This document shows, one piece after another, positions 9,435-17,466 of a stretch of 64,000 nt of DNA. A model generated the notes under the pieces. That model ran no database searches. It was given only the letters and a program-made list of their open reading frames with translations, and was not told the DNA's origin. Where the stretch lies: positions 992,001 to 1,056,000 of the forward strand of contig CBDEVU010000017.1 in assembly GCA_965243715.1 (NCBI GenBank). The letters run 5' to 3'. Source of the DNA: UBA11606 sp965243715 (lineage in GTDB: Bacteria > Actinomycetota > Acidimicrobiia > Acidimicrobiales > Aldehydirespiratoraceae). Within the stretch, counting starts at the first letter, position 1; every line of letters starts with the position of its first letter. A program made the translations under genes and the position numbers.

Positions 9435-11198
9435 ATGTGTAGAGTTGGCTTTATGTTTCTAGCCTTTCTCCATCGGTTGTTTCTTCGGCGGGTGGTGGCC
9501 CTTGCTACGGTGATTTCCGTGCTTGCGGCTGGACCCGCGGTCGCGGGGGTCAATGATCCTGATCCTTTGGGCTTGCTGCTCGGTGGGGGAGCGACGGAGA
9601 GCCTAAGCCTCGGCCATGACGTGACCACCGTGTGGGTCTGTGAAACCGACACCGGCGAGGATATATCTACGTTCACCCTAGCGGAGGTTGTCGAGTGGGC
9701 TAACGACGAGATAGCGCCATACTTTTCCTTGATCTCGCGCGGGCGCTACACGGTTACATTTGTGGCGGGCGGCACCTTGGTGGCCAAGAATCCCGACGAC
9801 TGCTTGGATGTTGCGACTAGTGCTACGACCACCAGCAATGTGATGGTGATCGACCGAACCCTCGAAGAGAACGAAGATCCCGCTGGCTTTGCCTCTTCGG
9901 GCATCTACTTGTACGGTTACAATGGTGTCATTACCGGAGATCTCAGCACCCCGGCATCATCCAGCGGGCGTGGATTCTGGATAAGCGGCACCGAGTTCGG
10001 CCGGCCAGATACACCGGCCCACGAACTCGGACACACCTTGGGTTGGCCCCATTCGGGTTCGGTTACCGATGAAAATGAGAGTGAAAGCGACCCAGCTTCT
10101 CCCTACGACAACCTGTACGATCTGATGAGCGGGTCAGCCTATAATCCGAGTTCTCCGGATATCAATGGCAATGGTTGCTCTGGTTTAGGGCGTTTAGGGC
10201 CGTGCCACATCACCCACACGATTGCGATCAACCGTTACGCGAGTGGTTGGATCGACGCCAATCAGATCGAGATCGTCGCCCGGGCTGGGTTTTCGGCCGA
10301 CTTGGCCGGACCGGAGTCTACGGGAAAGCAGATGGCTCTTATCCCAACTGCTAATCCGCTGATCTATCTCACGGTCGAGGCCCGACCCAACACCGGCTAT
10401 GACATGCACCTGCCCTATGGCGGGGTTGTGGTTCATGCCGTTGACCTCACCTCTTACTGTGACGGGATTTGTTGGGGCACCGCTCGCCGGCAGTATCCGG
10501 CCGTATCCGCGATCGAAAATGACAACCATGTGATCGAGGTGGGCGAGTCGCTCCTCCTCGCTGGCGTCACAATCTCCGTCACGGCAGCGACGTCCACGGG
10601 TTACTCAGTAGCCTTCACCGGATCGCCCGATGGGTGCGCGATGGGCCCAAATCCGTTCATTGATGTGCCACCGACTTCATTCGCCTACAGCAATGTCGGC
10701 TGCATCCGAACCCTCGGGGTCACCACAGGTACGAGTAGTTCTACGTATTCGCCTGCGGATTTTGTGACGCGGGAGCAGATGGCGGCGTTTTTGGGTCGTT
10801 TGTGGCGGGCGTCGGGTAGGACGTGTTCGTCGGCGGCGACACCGTTTACTGATTTGTCGCCGACTTCGTTCGCGACTGCTGATGTGGCTTGTATTTATGA
10901 TCTTGGGGTCACCACAGGTACGGGTAGTTCTACGTATTCGCCTGCGGATTTTGTGACGCGGGAGCAGATGGCGGCGTTTTTGGGTCGTTTGTGGCGGGCG
11001 TCGGGTAGGACGTGTTCGTCGGCGGCGACACCGTTTACTGATTTGTCGCCGACTTCGTTCGCGACTGTTGATGTGGCTTGTATTTATGATCTTGGGGTCA
11101 CCACAGGTACGGGTAGTTCTACGTATTCGCCTGCGGATTTTGTGACGCGGGAGCAGATGGCGGCGTTCTTGGGTCGTTTGTGGATCGCCGCGACCTGA
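9435..11198 (+). CDS. Secreted metzincin-like metalloprotease with C-terminal SLH repeats
   Basis: 587 residues, not recognised as a named protein. It opens with an N-terminal signal segment (basic and hydrophobic to about residue 35, ending near AGPAVAG). A zinc-protease motif HELGHTLGWPH gives His196, Glu197, His200 and His206, matching HExxHxxGxxH of metzincins, followed by a candidate Met-turn, YDLMSG, with Met234. From about residue 400 there are three S-layer-homology-like units of 63 residues, each with VTREQMAAFLGRLW and conserved cysteines (GCI or ACI, and RTCSS). It probably acts outside the cell, tethered to the envelope through the SLH units. AAGAGG precedes the ATG; a second ATG at 9453 is possible. 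It starts 13 nt after fabH and ends 4 nt from a convergent transporter gene. Confidence 0.8.
   Translation: MCRVGFMFLAFLHRLFLRRVVALATVISVLAAGPAVAGVNDPDPLGLLLGGGATESLSLGHDVTTVWVCETDTGEDISTFTLAEVVEWANDEIAPYFSLISRGRYTVTFVAGGTLVAKNPDDCLDVATSATTTSNVMVIDRTLEENEDPAGFASSGIYLYGYNGVITGDLSTPASSSGRGFWISGTEFGRPDTPAHELGHTLGWPHSGSVTDENESESDPASPYDNLYDLMSGSAYNPSSPDINGNGCSGLGRLGPCHITHTIAINRYASGWIDANQIEIVARAGFSADLAGPESTGKQMALIPTANPLIYLTVEARPNTGYDMHLPYGGVVVHAVDLTSYCDGICWGTARRQYPAVSAIENDNHVIEVGESLLLAGVTISVTAATSTGYSVAFTGSPDGCAMGPNPFIDVPPTSFAYSNVGCIRTLGVTTGTSSSTYSPADFVTREQMAAFLGRLWRASGRTCSSAATPFTDLSPTSFATADVACIYDLGVTTGTGSSTYSPADFVTREQMAAFLGRLWRASGRTCSSAATPFTDLSPTSFATVDVACIYDLGVTTGTGSSTYSPADFVTREQMAAFLGRLWIAAT
10650..11190 (+). 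repeat. Tandem 189-bp SLH-coding repeats
   Basis: Three units with a period of 189 bp (63 codons); the marker CACCACAGGT recurs at 10721, 10910 and 11099. Units 2 and 3 are almost identical at the DNA level, including silent positions, which points to recent duplication or gene conversion. Unit 1 is more diverged at its 5' side. Codon choice here (TCG, TTG, GGT) differs visibly from the neighbouring ribosomal genes. Confidence 0.9.
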
Positions 11199-11202
11199 TC
11201 GA

Positions 11203-12327
11203 CTACGACAAATCGCGGCCGCGCCGTTGGGCGCTCGCCTCGAGGGTGTCTTCCTCGACGGCAAAGCTCTGCCGGTAGCCGGAGATGACCGCCTGCGCGG
11301 TGGCGGCAAACGGGAGGGCGAGCAAAGCCCCGATTACGCCCAACAACGCTCCTCCTGCGATGACTGACCCGTAGGCGACGGCGACATGGATTTCTAGGGT
11401 ATGGGCTGTAACCCGAGGGGCGAGCAGATAATTCTCGACCTGCTGATAGATGACGACCACAATTAACACAGCAAGGCCTCGGCCTGGGTTATCGAGTACA
11501 GCAATAAGGACTGGTAACGCCCCAGCAAAGTACGTGCCGATAACGGGGATGAACTGGCTCACGACCCCCAACCAGATGGCCATCGGTACGGGAAACGGCA
11601 CGTCGATCATCGCGAACGCCGCGTAGTGAGCGGTTGCCGACAAAACGGCCAGAATGCTCCGCGAGTAGATGTAACCGCCCGTCTTTTCGATGGCGGTATC
11701 CCAGACTGAAAGCACCACTAACTGCCGACTAGGCCGCAGAAATGAACACACATTGCGCCGGATCTGAGGCCCTTCGGCTACGAGGTAGAAGGTGAAAAGC
11801 AACACGGTGAAGGTCTGGAACACCACGTTGAGGATCGTGGTGCCGAGGTTCAGAACGTCGTCGGCGAAGCGACCAGCAAGGTCAGAAACCCCGCCGCCGT
11901 CGACGAACTCGTCACTCACCCGCTGTAGATCGATGTTTTCGTCCAAATTGTCCTGGAGCCAGCCTTCGAGGTCATCGACATAGCCGGGAGCTTGCTCAAG
12001 AAACCCTTCGATCTGGGTAGCGAGCGCGGTGCCGATAGCGGCCGAGAACCCCACGAGTCCCGCGAAAATGGTCAGGTACACGATCCAGACACCGAGGCCG
12101 CGCCGGATTCCCCATCGTTCGAGGCGATTTACCGCCGGTTCGATCGCAAACGACAAAAACAGCGAAATCAGGGCAACAATAAGGAGCGAACGCAGCGACC
12201 GGATGGCCCCCGTCCCAAGATAGGTGATGGCCCAACCCACCCAGTAGAGGGCGATGGCCTTGACTACCCAGCGAGGGATTTTTCTCTCGTCCCTAGTACT
12301 TTCGTCGGTTGTCATAGGGCCAGACAC
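11203..12327 (-). CDS. AI-2E family transporter (TqsA/PerM-like membrane protein)
   Basis: 374 residues with about eight predicted membrane segments: hydrophobic stretches near residues 27-70, then 90-105, 165-195, 225-240, and several after 250. A long soluble stretch lies between (residues 115-170). The layout fits PF01594, whose members export the quorum signal AI-2, act as Na+/H+ antiporters, or have unknown cargo, so the substrate is not assigned. It is transcribed against the ribosomal flow and converges on the SLH protease gene. ATG at 12327. The C-terminus (about 35 residues) is hydrophilic. Confidence 0.85.
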   Translation of the reverse strand: MSGPMTTDESTRDERKIPRWVVKAIALYWVGWAITYLGTGAIRSLRSLLIVALISLFLSFAIEPAVNRLERWGIRRGLGVWIVYLTIFAGLVGFSAAIGTALATQIEGFLEQAPGYVDDLEGWLQDNLDENIDLQRVSDEFVDGGGVSDLAGRFADDVLNLGTTILNVVFQTFTVLLFTFYLVAEGPQIRRNVCSFLRPSRQLVVLSVWDTAIEKTGGYIYSRSILAVLSATAHYAAFAMIDVPFPVPMAIWLGVVSQFIPVIGTYFAGALPVLIAVLDNPGRGLAVLIVVVIYQQVENYLLAPRVTAHTLEIHVAVAYGSVIAGGALLGVIGALLALPFAATAQAVISGYRQSFAVEEDTLEASAQRRGRDLS

Positions 12328-12361
12328 TACTTTGCAAGAAATAAACAGTTGGGGATAGAGG

Positions 12362-12390
12362 TTGGTTAGCGGACCACCGGTCGTTAGGCT
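12362..12390 (+). promoter_or_regulatory. Putative promoter of the rplC ribosomal operon
   Basis: TTGGTT at 12362-12367 and TAGGCT at 12385-12390 are separated by 17 nt. A start near 12397 would leave a leader of about 155 nt before rplC. This would replace the promoter lost by the separation from rpsJ. Inferred. Confidence 0.45.
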
Positions 12391-12402
12391 GTCTCAATCG
12401 TG

Positions 12403-12420
12403 TACTCAGCTATCTGAGTA
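12403..12420 (+). promoter_or_regulatory. Perfect 7-bp dyad at the start of the rplC leader
   Basis: TACTCAG (12403-12409), four bases, then CTGAGTA (12414-12420). It lies within the first 25 nt after the predicted transcription start. It could be a 5' hairpin in the mRNA or a DNA operator; the sequence does not decide which. Confidence 0.5.
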
Positions 12421-12478
12421 TTTGCAATCGATGTCTGGGTAGGCCCTTTGTGGGAACCACTCGGCAAAACCGAAACAC

Positions 12479-12507
12479 CGCTCCGCCCAGTTCGACTGTG
12501 CGGAGCG
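12479..12507 (+). promoter_or_regulatory. 8-bp hairpin in the rplC leader
   Basis: CGCTCCGC (12479-12486) pairs with GCGGAGCG (12500-12507) around a 13-nt loop, about 46 nt before the rplC ATG. Leaders of S10-type operons in other bacteria are targets of ribosomal-protein autoregulation (L4 in E. coli). A similar role here is possible but not shown. Confidence 0.45.
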
Positions 12508-12553
12508 TTCGCGTGAGTATCAACTCTCGGGATCTCAACCACAGGAAGCAAGT

Positions 12554-13192
12554 ATGGCCACCAAGGCGATCGTCGGCGAAAAGGTCGGCATGACGCAGAT
12601 CTGGGACGAGGAGAACTGCGTCGTCCCCGTCACTGTTCTGCGCGTTTCCCCTTGCCATGTCGTGCAGATCAAGACCCCTGAGAGCGATGGCTACAGCGCA
12701 ATCCAAGTCACGCGAGGGGTGCGGGCGGCGAACAAATTCAACCAACCCGAAACCGGTCACTTCAATAAAGCTGGCGTGGAACCGGGCCGCACGCTTGTTG
12801 AGTTACGCCTCGACGATGTCAGCGGATACACAGTAGGTCAGGAGATCAACGCCAACGTGATCCAACAGGGCGAACTAGTTGATGTCACTGCTGTCTCTCG
12901 TGGCAAGGGATTTGCGGGGGTGATGAAGCGTCACGGCTTTGCTGGAGCTCCCGCCAGCCACGGTGCGCATAAGAACCACCGCAAACCCGGCGCGGTTGGC
13001 CAGTGCGCCACTCCAAGCCGAATATTTCGAGGCAAAAAGATGCCGGGCCGGATGGGCAACGACAAGGTCACCACTCTCAACCTCACGGTCGTCAAAAGCG
13101 ACCCGGAGGCTGAGGTGCTGTTGGTCCGAGGTTCCGTTCCCGGCCCCCGCGGGGCCACCGTCGTCATCCGCGACGCTGTGAAGGGACGCTGA
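12554..13192 (+). CDS. rplC: 50S ribosomal protein L3
   Basis: Early-assembly 23S binding protein reaching the peptidyl-transferase centre. 212 residues, including the conserved KGKGFAGVMKRHGF and PGRMGNDKVT segments. AGGAAG precedes the ATG by 7 nt. It is the first gene of a run of closely packed ribosomal genes that continues to rplO; rplD follows after one base. Confidence 0.97.
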   Translation: MATKAIVGEKVGMTQIWDEENCVVPVTVLRVSPCHVVQIKTPESDGYSAIQVTRGVRAANKFNQPETGHFNKAGVEPGRTLVELRLDDVSGYTVGQEINANVIQQGELVDVTAVSRGKGFAGVMKRHGFAGAPASHGAHKNHRKPGAVGQCATPSRIFRGKKMPGRMGNDKVTTLNLTVVKSDPEAEVLLVRGSVPGPRGATVVIRDAVKGR

Positions 13193-13193
13193 T

Positions 13194-13829
13194 ATGGCGA
13201 ACATCACCGTGATGACCCAAGCGGGGCAGAACGCGGGCGAGGTTGATCTGCCAGAAAGCGTGTTTGGGATCGAGCCGAACATGTCGGTAATGCACCAGGT
13301 AGTCACTGCCCAACTGGCCGCCAAGCGCGCCGGTACCCATTCAACCAAGACCCGTCGTGAGGTCTCCGGGGGCGGTGCGAAGCCTTGGCGCCAGAAGGGC
13401 ACCGGTCGGGCTCGCGCTGGCACCACTCGAGCGCCTCACTGGCGCGGCGGCGGAGTGGCCCACGGGCCCAAGCCCCGCGACTACAGCCAGCGCACCCCCA
13501 AGAAGATGATCAAACTGGCCCTCAACTCTGCCCTCTCAGACCGAGCGGACGAGGGCAAGGTGCTTGTAGTCGATCTGTGGTCGTTCGACACGCCCAAGAC
13601 GTCTGCGGCCAAGGCCGCGTTGGATGCCATTGGAGCCGAAGGCAAGGTGCTCATGGTTCTCGGCGATGAGGACGTCAACGCCTACAAAAGCTTCCGCAAT
13701 CTGACCACCGTGCATTGCTTGCACGTTCGTGAGCTCAACACCTACGACGTGCTCGATAGCGATGTGGTTGTCTTCACCGCGGCCACCCTGCCGTCGTCCC
13801 CAGTCGGCCGAAACGACGAGGAAGAGTGA
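13194..13829 (+). CDS. rplD: 50S ribosomal protein L4
   Basis: Lines the peptide exit tunnel with its long loop (GGGAKPWRQKGTGRARAG near residues 60-77). 211 residues. In E. coli free L4 also represses the S10 operon by binding its leader; the hairpins in front of rplC would be the place to look for an equivalent. The stop overlaps the rplW start region. Confidence 0.97.
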   Translation: MANITVMTQAGQNAGEVDLPESVFGIEPNMSVMHQVVTAQLAAKRAGTHSTKTRREVSGGGAKPWRQKGTGRARAGTTRAPHWRGGGVAHGPKPRDYSQRTPKKMIKLALNSALSDRADEGKVLVVDLWSFDTPKTSAAKAALDAIGAEGKVLMVLGDEDVNAYKSFRNLTTVHCLHVRELNTYDVLDSDVVVFTAATLPSSPVGRNDEEE

Positions 13830-14119
13830 TGCAAGATCATCGTGATGTTCTCATCCGTCCGGTTCTCTCCGAGAAATCTTTCAGGCTTAATGAGGACAAG
13901 GTGTACACCTTCGTAGTCGCGCCGCGTGCTTCGAAGCCAGAGATCCGAGACGCCGTTGAAGCAATTTTTGACGTTTCTGTCCTCAAGGTAAATACCTTGA
14001 ACCGCAAAGGAAAGCGCAAGCGCAAACGTCGTAGTGGTGGCTTCGGTACTACCGCCAGTCAAAAGCGTGCCCTCGTTACCCTCGTTGAGGGTGACTCTAT
14101 TGACTTGTTTGAGGCCTGA
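13829..14119 (+). CDS. rplW: 50S ribosomal protein L23
   Basis: Sits at the tunnel exit, where trigger factor and SRP dock. 96 residues from the ATG at 13829. A GTG at 13826 is also in frame, but GAGGAAGAG at 13818-13826 is better spaced for the ATG. The conserved RPVLSEKS near the N-terminus and the basic GKRKRKRRS loop identify it. Start overlaps the rplD stop. Confidence 0.96.
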   Translation: MQDHRDVLIRPVLSEKSFRLNEDKVYTFVVAPRASKPEIRDAVEAIFDVSVLKVNTLNRKGKRKRKRRSGGFGTTASQKRALVTLVEGDSIDLFEA

Positions 14120-14121
14120 TC

Positions 14122-14958
14122 GTGGCAATTCGTAAGCGCAACCCAACTAGCCCTGGTCGCCGGTTCCAGACCACGTCGGACTTCTCCGAGATTACGACCT
14201 CGACGCCGGAAAAAAGCCTCGTTGGTCCGAAATCCAAAACCGGTGGTCGTAACAGCCACGGTCGCAAGACCTCTCGTCACCGTGGTGGAGGACACAAACA
14301 GCAGTACCGCGTTATTGATTTCTATCGACGTAAAGACGGCGTGCCCGCCACCGTGGCCACGATCGAGTACGACCCGAACCGCACCTGCAACATCGCCCTC
14401 CTGCACTACCACGACGGCGAAAAGCGCTACATTTTGGCCCCCCGAGACCTTCAGGTGGGCGATAAACTTCAGTCCGGTCAGAGCGCCGAGATTCTCTCCG
14501 GTAACGCCCTGCCGCTTCGCTTCATCCCCGTCGGTACCACCATCCACAACGTGGAACTGAAAGCGGGAGCGGGGGCCAAGATCGGTCGCGCCGCGGGCGC
14601 CTCGATCCAACTCGTGGCTAAGGAAGGCGATTTCGCCACCTTGCGTCTGCCGAGTACCGAGATGCGTCGCGTTCCGATCGACTGTCGGGCCACCGTCGGC
14701 GAGGTCGGCAACGCCCAACACGAACTCATCAAGATTGGCAAGGCGGGTCGCAACCGCTGGAAGGGCGTCAAGCCCCAATCCCGGGGAGTAGTGATGAACC
14801 CGGTCGATCACCCCCACGGCGGGGGAGAAGGCAAGACATCGGGTGGTCGTCATCCGGTCTCTCCTTGGGGCAAGCCCGAGGGCCGCACTCGCCGGACCAA
14901 TCAAGAATCCGACAAGCTGATCGTGCGCCGTCGCCGGACGCGCGGTTCGCGGAGGTAA
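14122..14958 (+). CDS. rplB: 50S ribosomal protein L2
   Basis: Needed for subunit association and peptidyl-transfer. 278 residues, GTG start directly after rplW. The C-terminal signature NPVDHPHGGGEGKT contains the invariant histidine found near the catalytic centre; the basic tail ends RRRRTRGSRR. Only 5 nt separate it from rpsS. Confidence 0.97.
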   Translation: MAIRKRNPTSPGRRFQTTSDFSEITTSTPEKSLVGPKSKTGGRNSHGRKTSRHRGGGHKQQYRVIDFYRRKDGVPATVATIEYDPNRTCNIALLHYHDGEKRYILAPRDLQVGDKLQSGQSAEILSGNALPLRFIPVGTTIHNVELKAGAGAKIGRAAGASIQLVAKEGDFATLRLPSTEMRRVPIDCRATVGEVGNAQHELIKIGKAGRNRWKGVKPQSRGVVMNPVDHPHGGGEGKTSGGRHPVSPWGKPEGRTRRTNQESDKLIVRRRRTRGSRR

Positions 14959-14963
14959 GGGAA

Positions 14964-15242
14964 ATGCCGCGAAGCCTGAAGAAAGGCCCATTCGTTGACG
15001 ATCATCTGCTCAAGAAGATCGACGCTCTGAACGAAGCGGGCGACAAAAAGGTCATCAAGACATGGTCTCGTCGATCAACCATAATCCCCGACATGATCGG
15101 CCATACCTTGGCCGTTCACGACGGCCGAAAGCACATCCCCGTGTACGTGACCGAGTCCATGATCGGTCACAAGCTTGGTGAGTTTGCGCCGACACGGACG
15201 TTCAGGTTCCATGCCGGTCAAGAGCGGGGCGGTCGTCGCTGA
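14964..15242 (+). CDS. rpsS: 30S ribosomal protein S19
   Basis: 30S head protein contacting S13 and the A-site tRNA. 92 residues, starting MPRSLKKGPFVDDHL at the ATG 14964 behind GGAGGTAAGG. The frame is open upstream inside rplB, but the family start is unambiguous. The stop shares its last base with the rplV ATG. Confidence 0.97.
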   Translation: MPRSLKKGPFVDDHLLKKIDALNEAGDKKVIKTWSRRSTIIPDMIGHTLAVHDGRKHIPVYVTESMIGHKLGEFAPTRTFRFHAGQERGGRR

Positions 15243-15892
15243 TGACCGGGATCAAGACCAACGAGCGCCCAGGTACCCGGGCGAGGGTCAGCTTTGCTCG
15301 CAGTTCGGCCTACAAGGCCCGTGAGGTACTGAACCAGATTCGGGGCAAGTCCTATGCCGAAGCGGCCGAAATTCTCGCCTTTTCCGAGCGGGGGGTATCG
15401 GCGGAGATTGCGAAAGTTCTCGATTCCGCGGCCGCCAACGCCGAACACAACGACCACCAGATCGTTGACGAACTATTCGTATCAGCCTGCTACGCCGACG
15501 AGGGTCCGACCCTCAAGCGCCAGCGGCCTCGTGCTCGAGGTCGGGCCACTACCATTCGCAAGCGAACCTGCCACATCACGATCATCGTGAGTCGCTACGA
15601 CAACGCCACGATTGATCGTCTTCGTGACCGCGAGTTGGCCACTGGCCGCTCCGGGGGTAGCCAAGCGGCGGAGGCCCGCCAGGCCCGAGTCGCTCGCTCG
15701 AAGGCCCGGGCCGCCGAGCAAGCCGAGGACCATGACCACGATCACGACCATGAGGCATCGGTCGAGGATCAAGCCAGCGAGATCGTGGAGGCCACCGCCG
15801 CCTCGATGCTGGCCGCCGAAGTTGACACCGAAGTCGACACCGAAGTCGACACCGAAGTCGACACGACTGGCGAAGAAGAGGAGACTAGCTAA
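15242..15892 (+). CDS. rplV: 50S ribosomal protein L22 with acidic, histidine-rich C-terminal extension
   Basis: Tunnel protein of the large subunit. The ribosomal core is residues 1 to about 117 (ending near CHITIIVS), the usual size. It continues for roughly 100 residues: a basic/alanine-rich helix, a DHDHDHDHE cluster (15728-15754), and four repeats of a 12-nt unit coding EVDT (15818-15865). Such a tail would project from the ribosome surface. The acidic and histidine-rich parts could bind metal or a partner, but function is unknown. The start overlaps rpsS by 1 nt; the stop overlaps the rpsC ATG. Confidence 0.95.
   Translation: MTGIKTNERPGTRARVSFARSSAYKAREVLNQIRGKSYAEAAEILAFSERGVSAEIAKVLDSAAANAEHNDHQIVDELFVSACYADEGPTLKRQRPRARGRATTIRKRTCHITIIVSRYDNATIDRLRDRELATGRSGGSQAAEARQARVARSKARAAEQAEDHDHDHDHEASVEDQASEIVEATAASMLAAEVDTEVDTEVDTEVDTTGEEEETS
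15818..15865 (+). repeat. Four tandem 12-bp units inside rplV
   Basis: Units at 15818, 15830, 15842 and 15854, reading GAAGTCGACACC with a T in the first copy and a G at the last base of the fourth. They encode EVDT four times. A typical slippage-prone in-frame minisatellite, so copy number may differ between strains. Confidence 0.9.
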
Positions 15893-16788
15893 TGGGACAG
15901 AAGGTCAATCCTTACGGCTTTCGCTTAGGTATCACCACCGACTGGAAGAGCCGATGGTTCGCTGATCGCAAGGAGTACGCCGACAACGTTGTCGAGGATT
16001 GGAAGATCCGCGATTACTTATTGTCGGAGCTTCCGCATGCGGCCATCAGTTGGGTCGAGGTCGAGCGGACTCGTGAGCGTTTGCGAGTCGACGTGCATAC
16101 CGCCCGTCCTGGAATCGTCATTGGTCGCCGAGGCTCGGAAGCTGACCGCCTTCGAGCCGGACTTACGGCGATCTGCGGCGCCACCGTAGTGCAACTTAAC
16201 GTCGAAGAAATCAAGCATCCCGAACTCGACGCCGCGCTCAGCGCCCAGGGAATCGCCGACCAACTCGCAGGTCGGGTGGCGTTTCGTCGGGCCATGAAGC
16301 GGGCCGTGCAGAACGCTCAGAAGGCGGGCGCTCTCGGCATTCGTGTCCAGTGCTCTGGCCGTCTTGGTGGTTCGGAAATGGCTCGCACCGAGTGGTACCG
16401 CGAAGGTCGGGTACCGCTCCACACCCTGCGAGCCGATGTCGATTACGGCTTCCGTGAGGCCAAAACCACCTATGGCCGTATCGGCGTAAAAGTGTGGCTC
16501 TACAAGGGCGACATATTGCCCTACAAGACCCAAAGCGACGACAAGGCCACTATTGAAGCGGCGATGGCGACCGGTGAGACTTCTGGTCCGTCCAATCCCC
16601 GCGGCCTCGTTTCGAGTGCCGGTGGCCCTAAGCGTCCGGCGAACTCTGAGACCGAGGTTGATGAGGAACTCGCTCCGCTAGTCAAGAAAGCCGATCCCGA
16701 GTTTGAGCGTCTGCTGGACGAAGAAGATGCCATTGAGGCGTCTACTCGTGAGCAGAGCGAAACCCCGAACTTCCGAGCATCGGACTGA
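15892..16788 (+). CDS. rpsC: 30S ribosomal protein S3
   Basis: mRNA-entry protein of the 30S head. KH domain in the N-terminal half (VIGRRGSEADRLR near residues 76-88), then the C-terminal domain to about residue 210. The 298-residue total exceeds the usual 210-275: the last 80 residues are low-complexity and mostly acidic, with no family motif. ATG overlaps the rplV stop (TAATG). Confidence 0.96.
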   Translation: MGQKVNPYGFRLGITTDWKSRWFADRKEYADNVVEDWKIRDYLLSELPHAAISWVEVERTRERLRVDVHTARPGIVIGRRGSEADRLRAGLTAICGATVVQLNVEEIKHPELDAALSAQGIADQLAGRVAFRRAMKRAVQNAQKAGALGIRVQCSGRLGGSEMARTEWYREGRVPLHTLRADVDYGFREAKTTYGRIGVKVWLYKGDILPYKTQSDDKATIEAAMATGETSGPSNPRGLVSSAGGPKRPANSETEVDEELAPLVKKADPEFERLLDEEDAIEASTREQSETPNFRASD

Positions 16789-16798
16789 GGCGGTCCCC

Positions 16799-17215
16799 AT
16801 GTTGATGCCCAAAAAGGTTAAACATCGTAAACAGCACCGAGGCCGTACTCAGGGCGTGGCTAAGGGAGCGACCGAGGTCAGCTACGGCGATTATGGGATT
16901 CAGGCGCTCGAACCCGGTTGGATTACCGCTCGCCAGATCGAAGCGGCCCGTATTGCCATGACCCGTCACATCAAGCGGGGTGGCAAGGTGTGGATCAATG
17001 TCTTTCCCGACAAGCCCGTCACCAATAAGCCAGCCGAAACCCGCATGGGTTCAGGTAAAGGCAACCCAGAAAAGTGGGTGGCCGTTGTTCGCCCCGGCCG
17101 CATCATGTTCGAACTCTCCTACCACGATGAGGAGATCGCTCGAGCGGCGATGAATCGGGCCATCCAGAAGCTGCCGATCAAGGCCCGTTTCGTGAGCCGT
17201 GGGGAGGGCTTCTAA
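16799..17215 (+). CDS. rplP: 50S ribosomal protein L16
   Basis: Late-assembly protein at the A-site finger. 138 residues starting MLMPKKVKHRKQHRGR. The frame is open back to 16703 within rpsC, but family alignment fixes the ATG at 16799. The stop overlaps the rpmC ATG by 1 nt. Confidence 0.96.
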   Translation: MLMPKKVKHRKQHRGRTQGVAKGATEVSYGDYGIQALEPGWITARQIEAARIAMTRHIKRGGKVWINVFPDKPVTNKPAETRMGSGKGNPEKWVAVVRPGRIMFELSYHDEEIARAAMNRAIQKLPIKARFVSRGEGF

Positions 17216-17466
17216 TGGCTAAAGCTAAAGGTCTCGTCGATCTTGGCGATACTGACCTCATTGAGAAGCTGGCGGAGGCCAAAGAAGAGTTGTTCAACCT
17301 GCGTTTCCAATTCGCCACCAGCCAACTGGAAAACTCGGCACGCCTGAAGCAGGTCAAAAAGGAAATCGCTCGCATGCGTACCGAGATGCGAGCCCGCGAA
17401 ATTGCCGAAGCCGAAGCCGCCCAAGCCCAAGCCGCGGCGGCCGGCAGAAAGTACTGCAATGACTGA
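17215..17466 (+). CDS. rpmC: 50S ribosomal protein L29
   Basis: Small two-helix protein near the tunnel exit. 83 residues; core KEELFNLRFQFATSQLENSARLKQVKKEIAR followed by an alanine-rich tail. Family members are usually 60-70 residues, so the tail is slightly long. Overlaps rpsQ by 8 nt. Confidence 0.94.
   Translation: MAKAKGLVDLGDTDLIEKLAEAKEELFNLRFQFATSQLENSARLKQVKKEIARMRTEMRAREIAEAEAAQAQAAAAGRKYCND

Noticed and set aside
10677..11309. Long minus-strand reading frame of arginine-rich repeats opposite the SLH units
   Set aside because: It is a shadow of the 189-bp repeats with extreme arginine content; the plus strand encodes recognisable SLH units.
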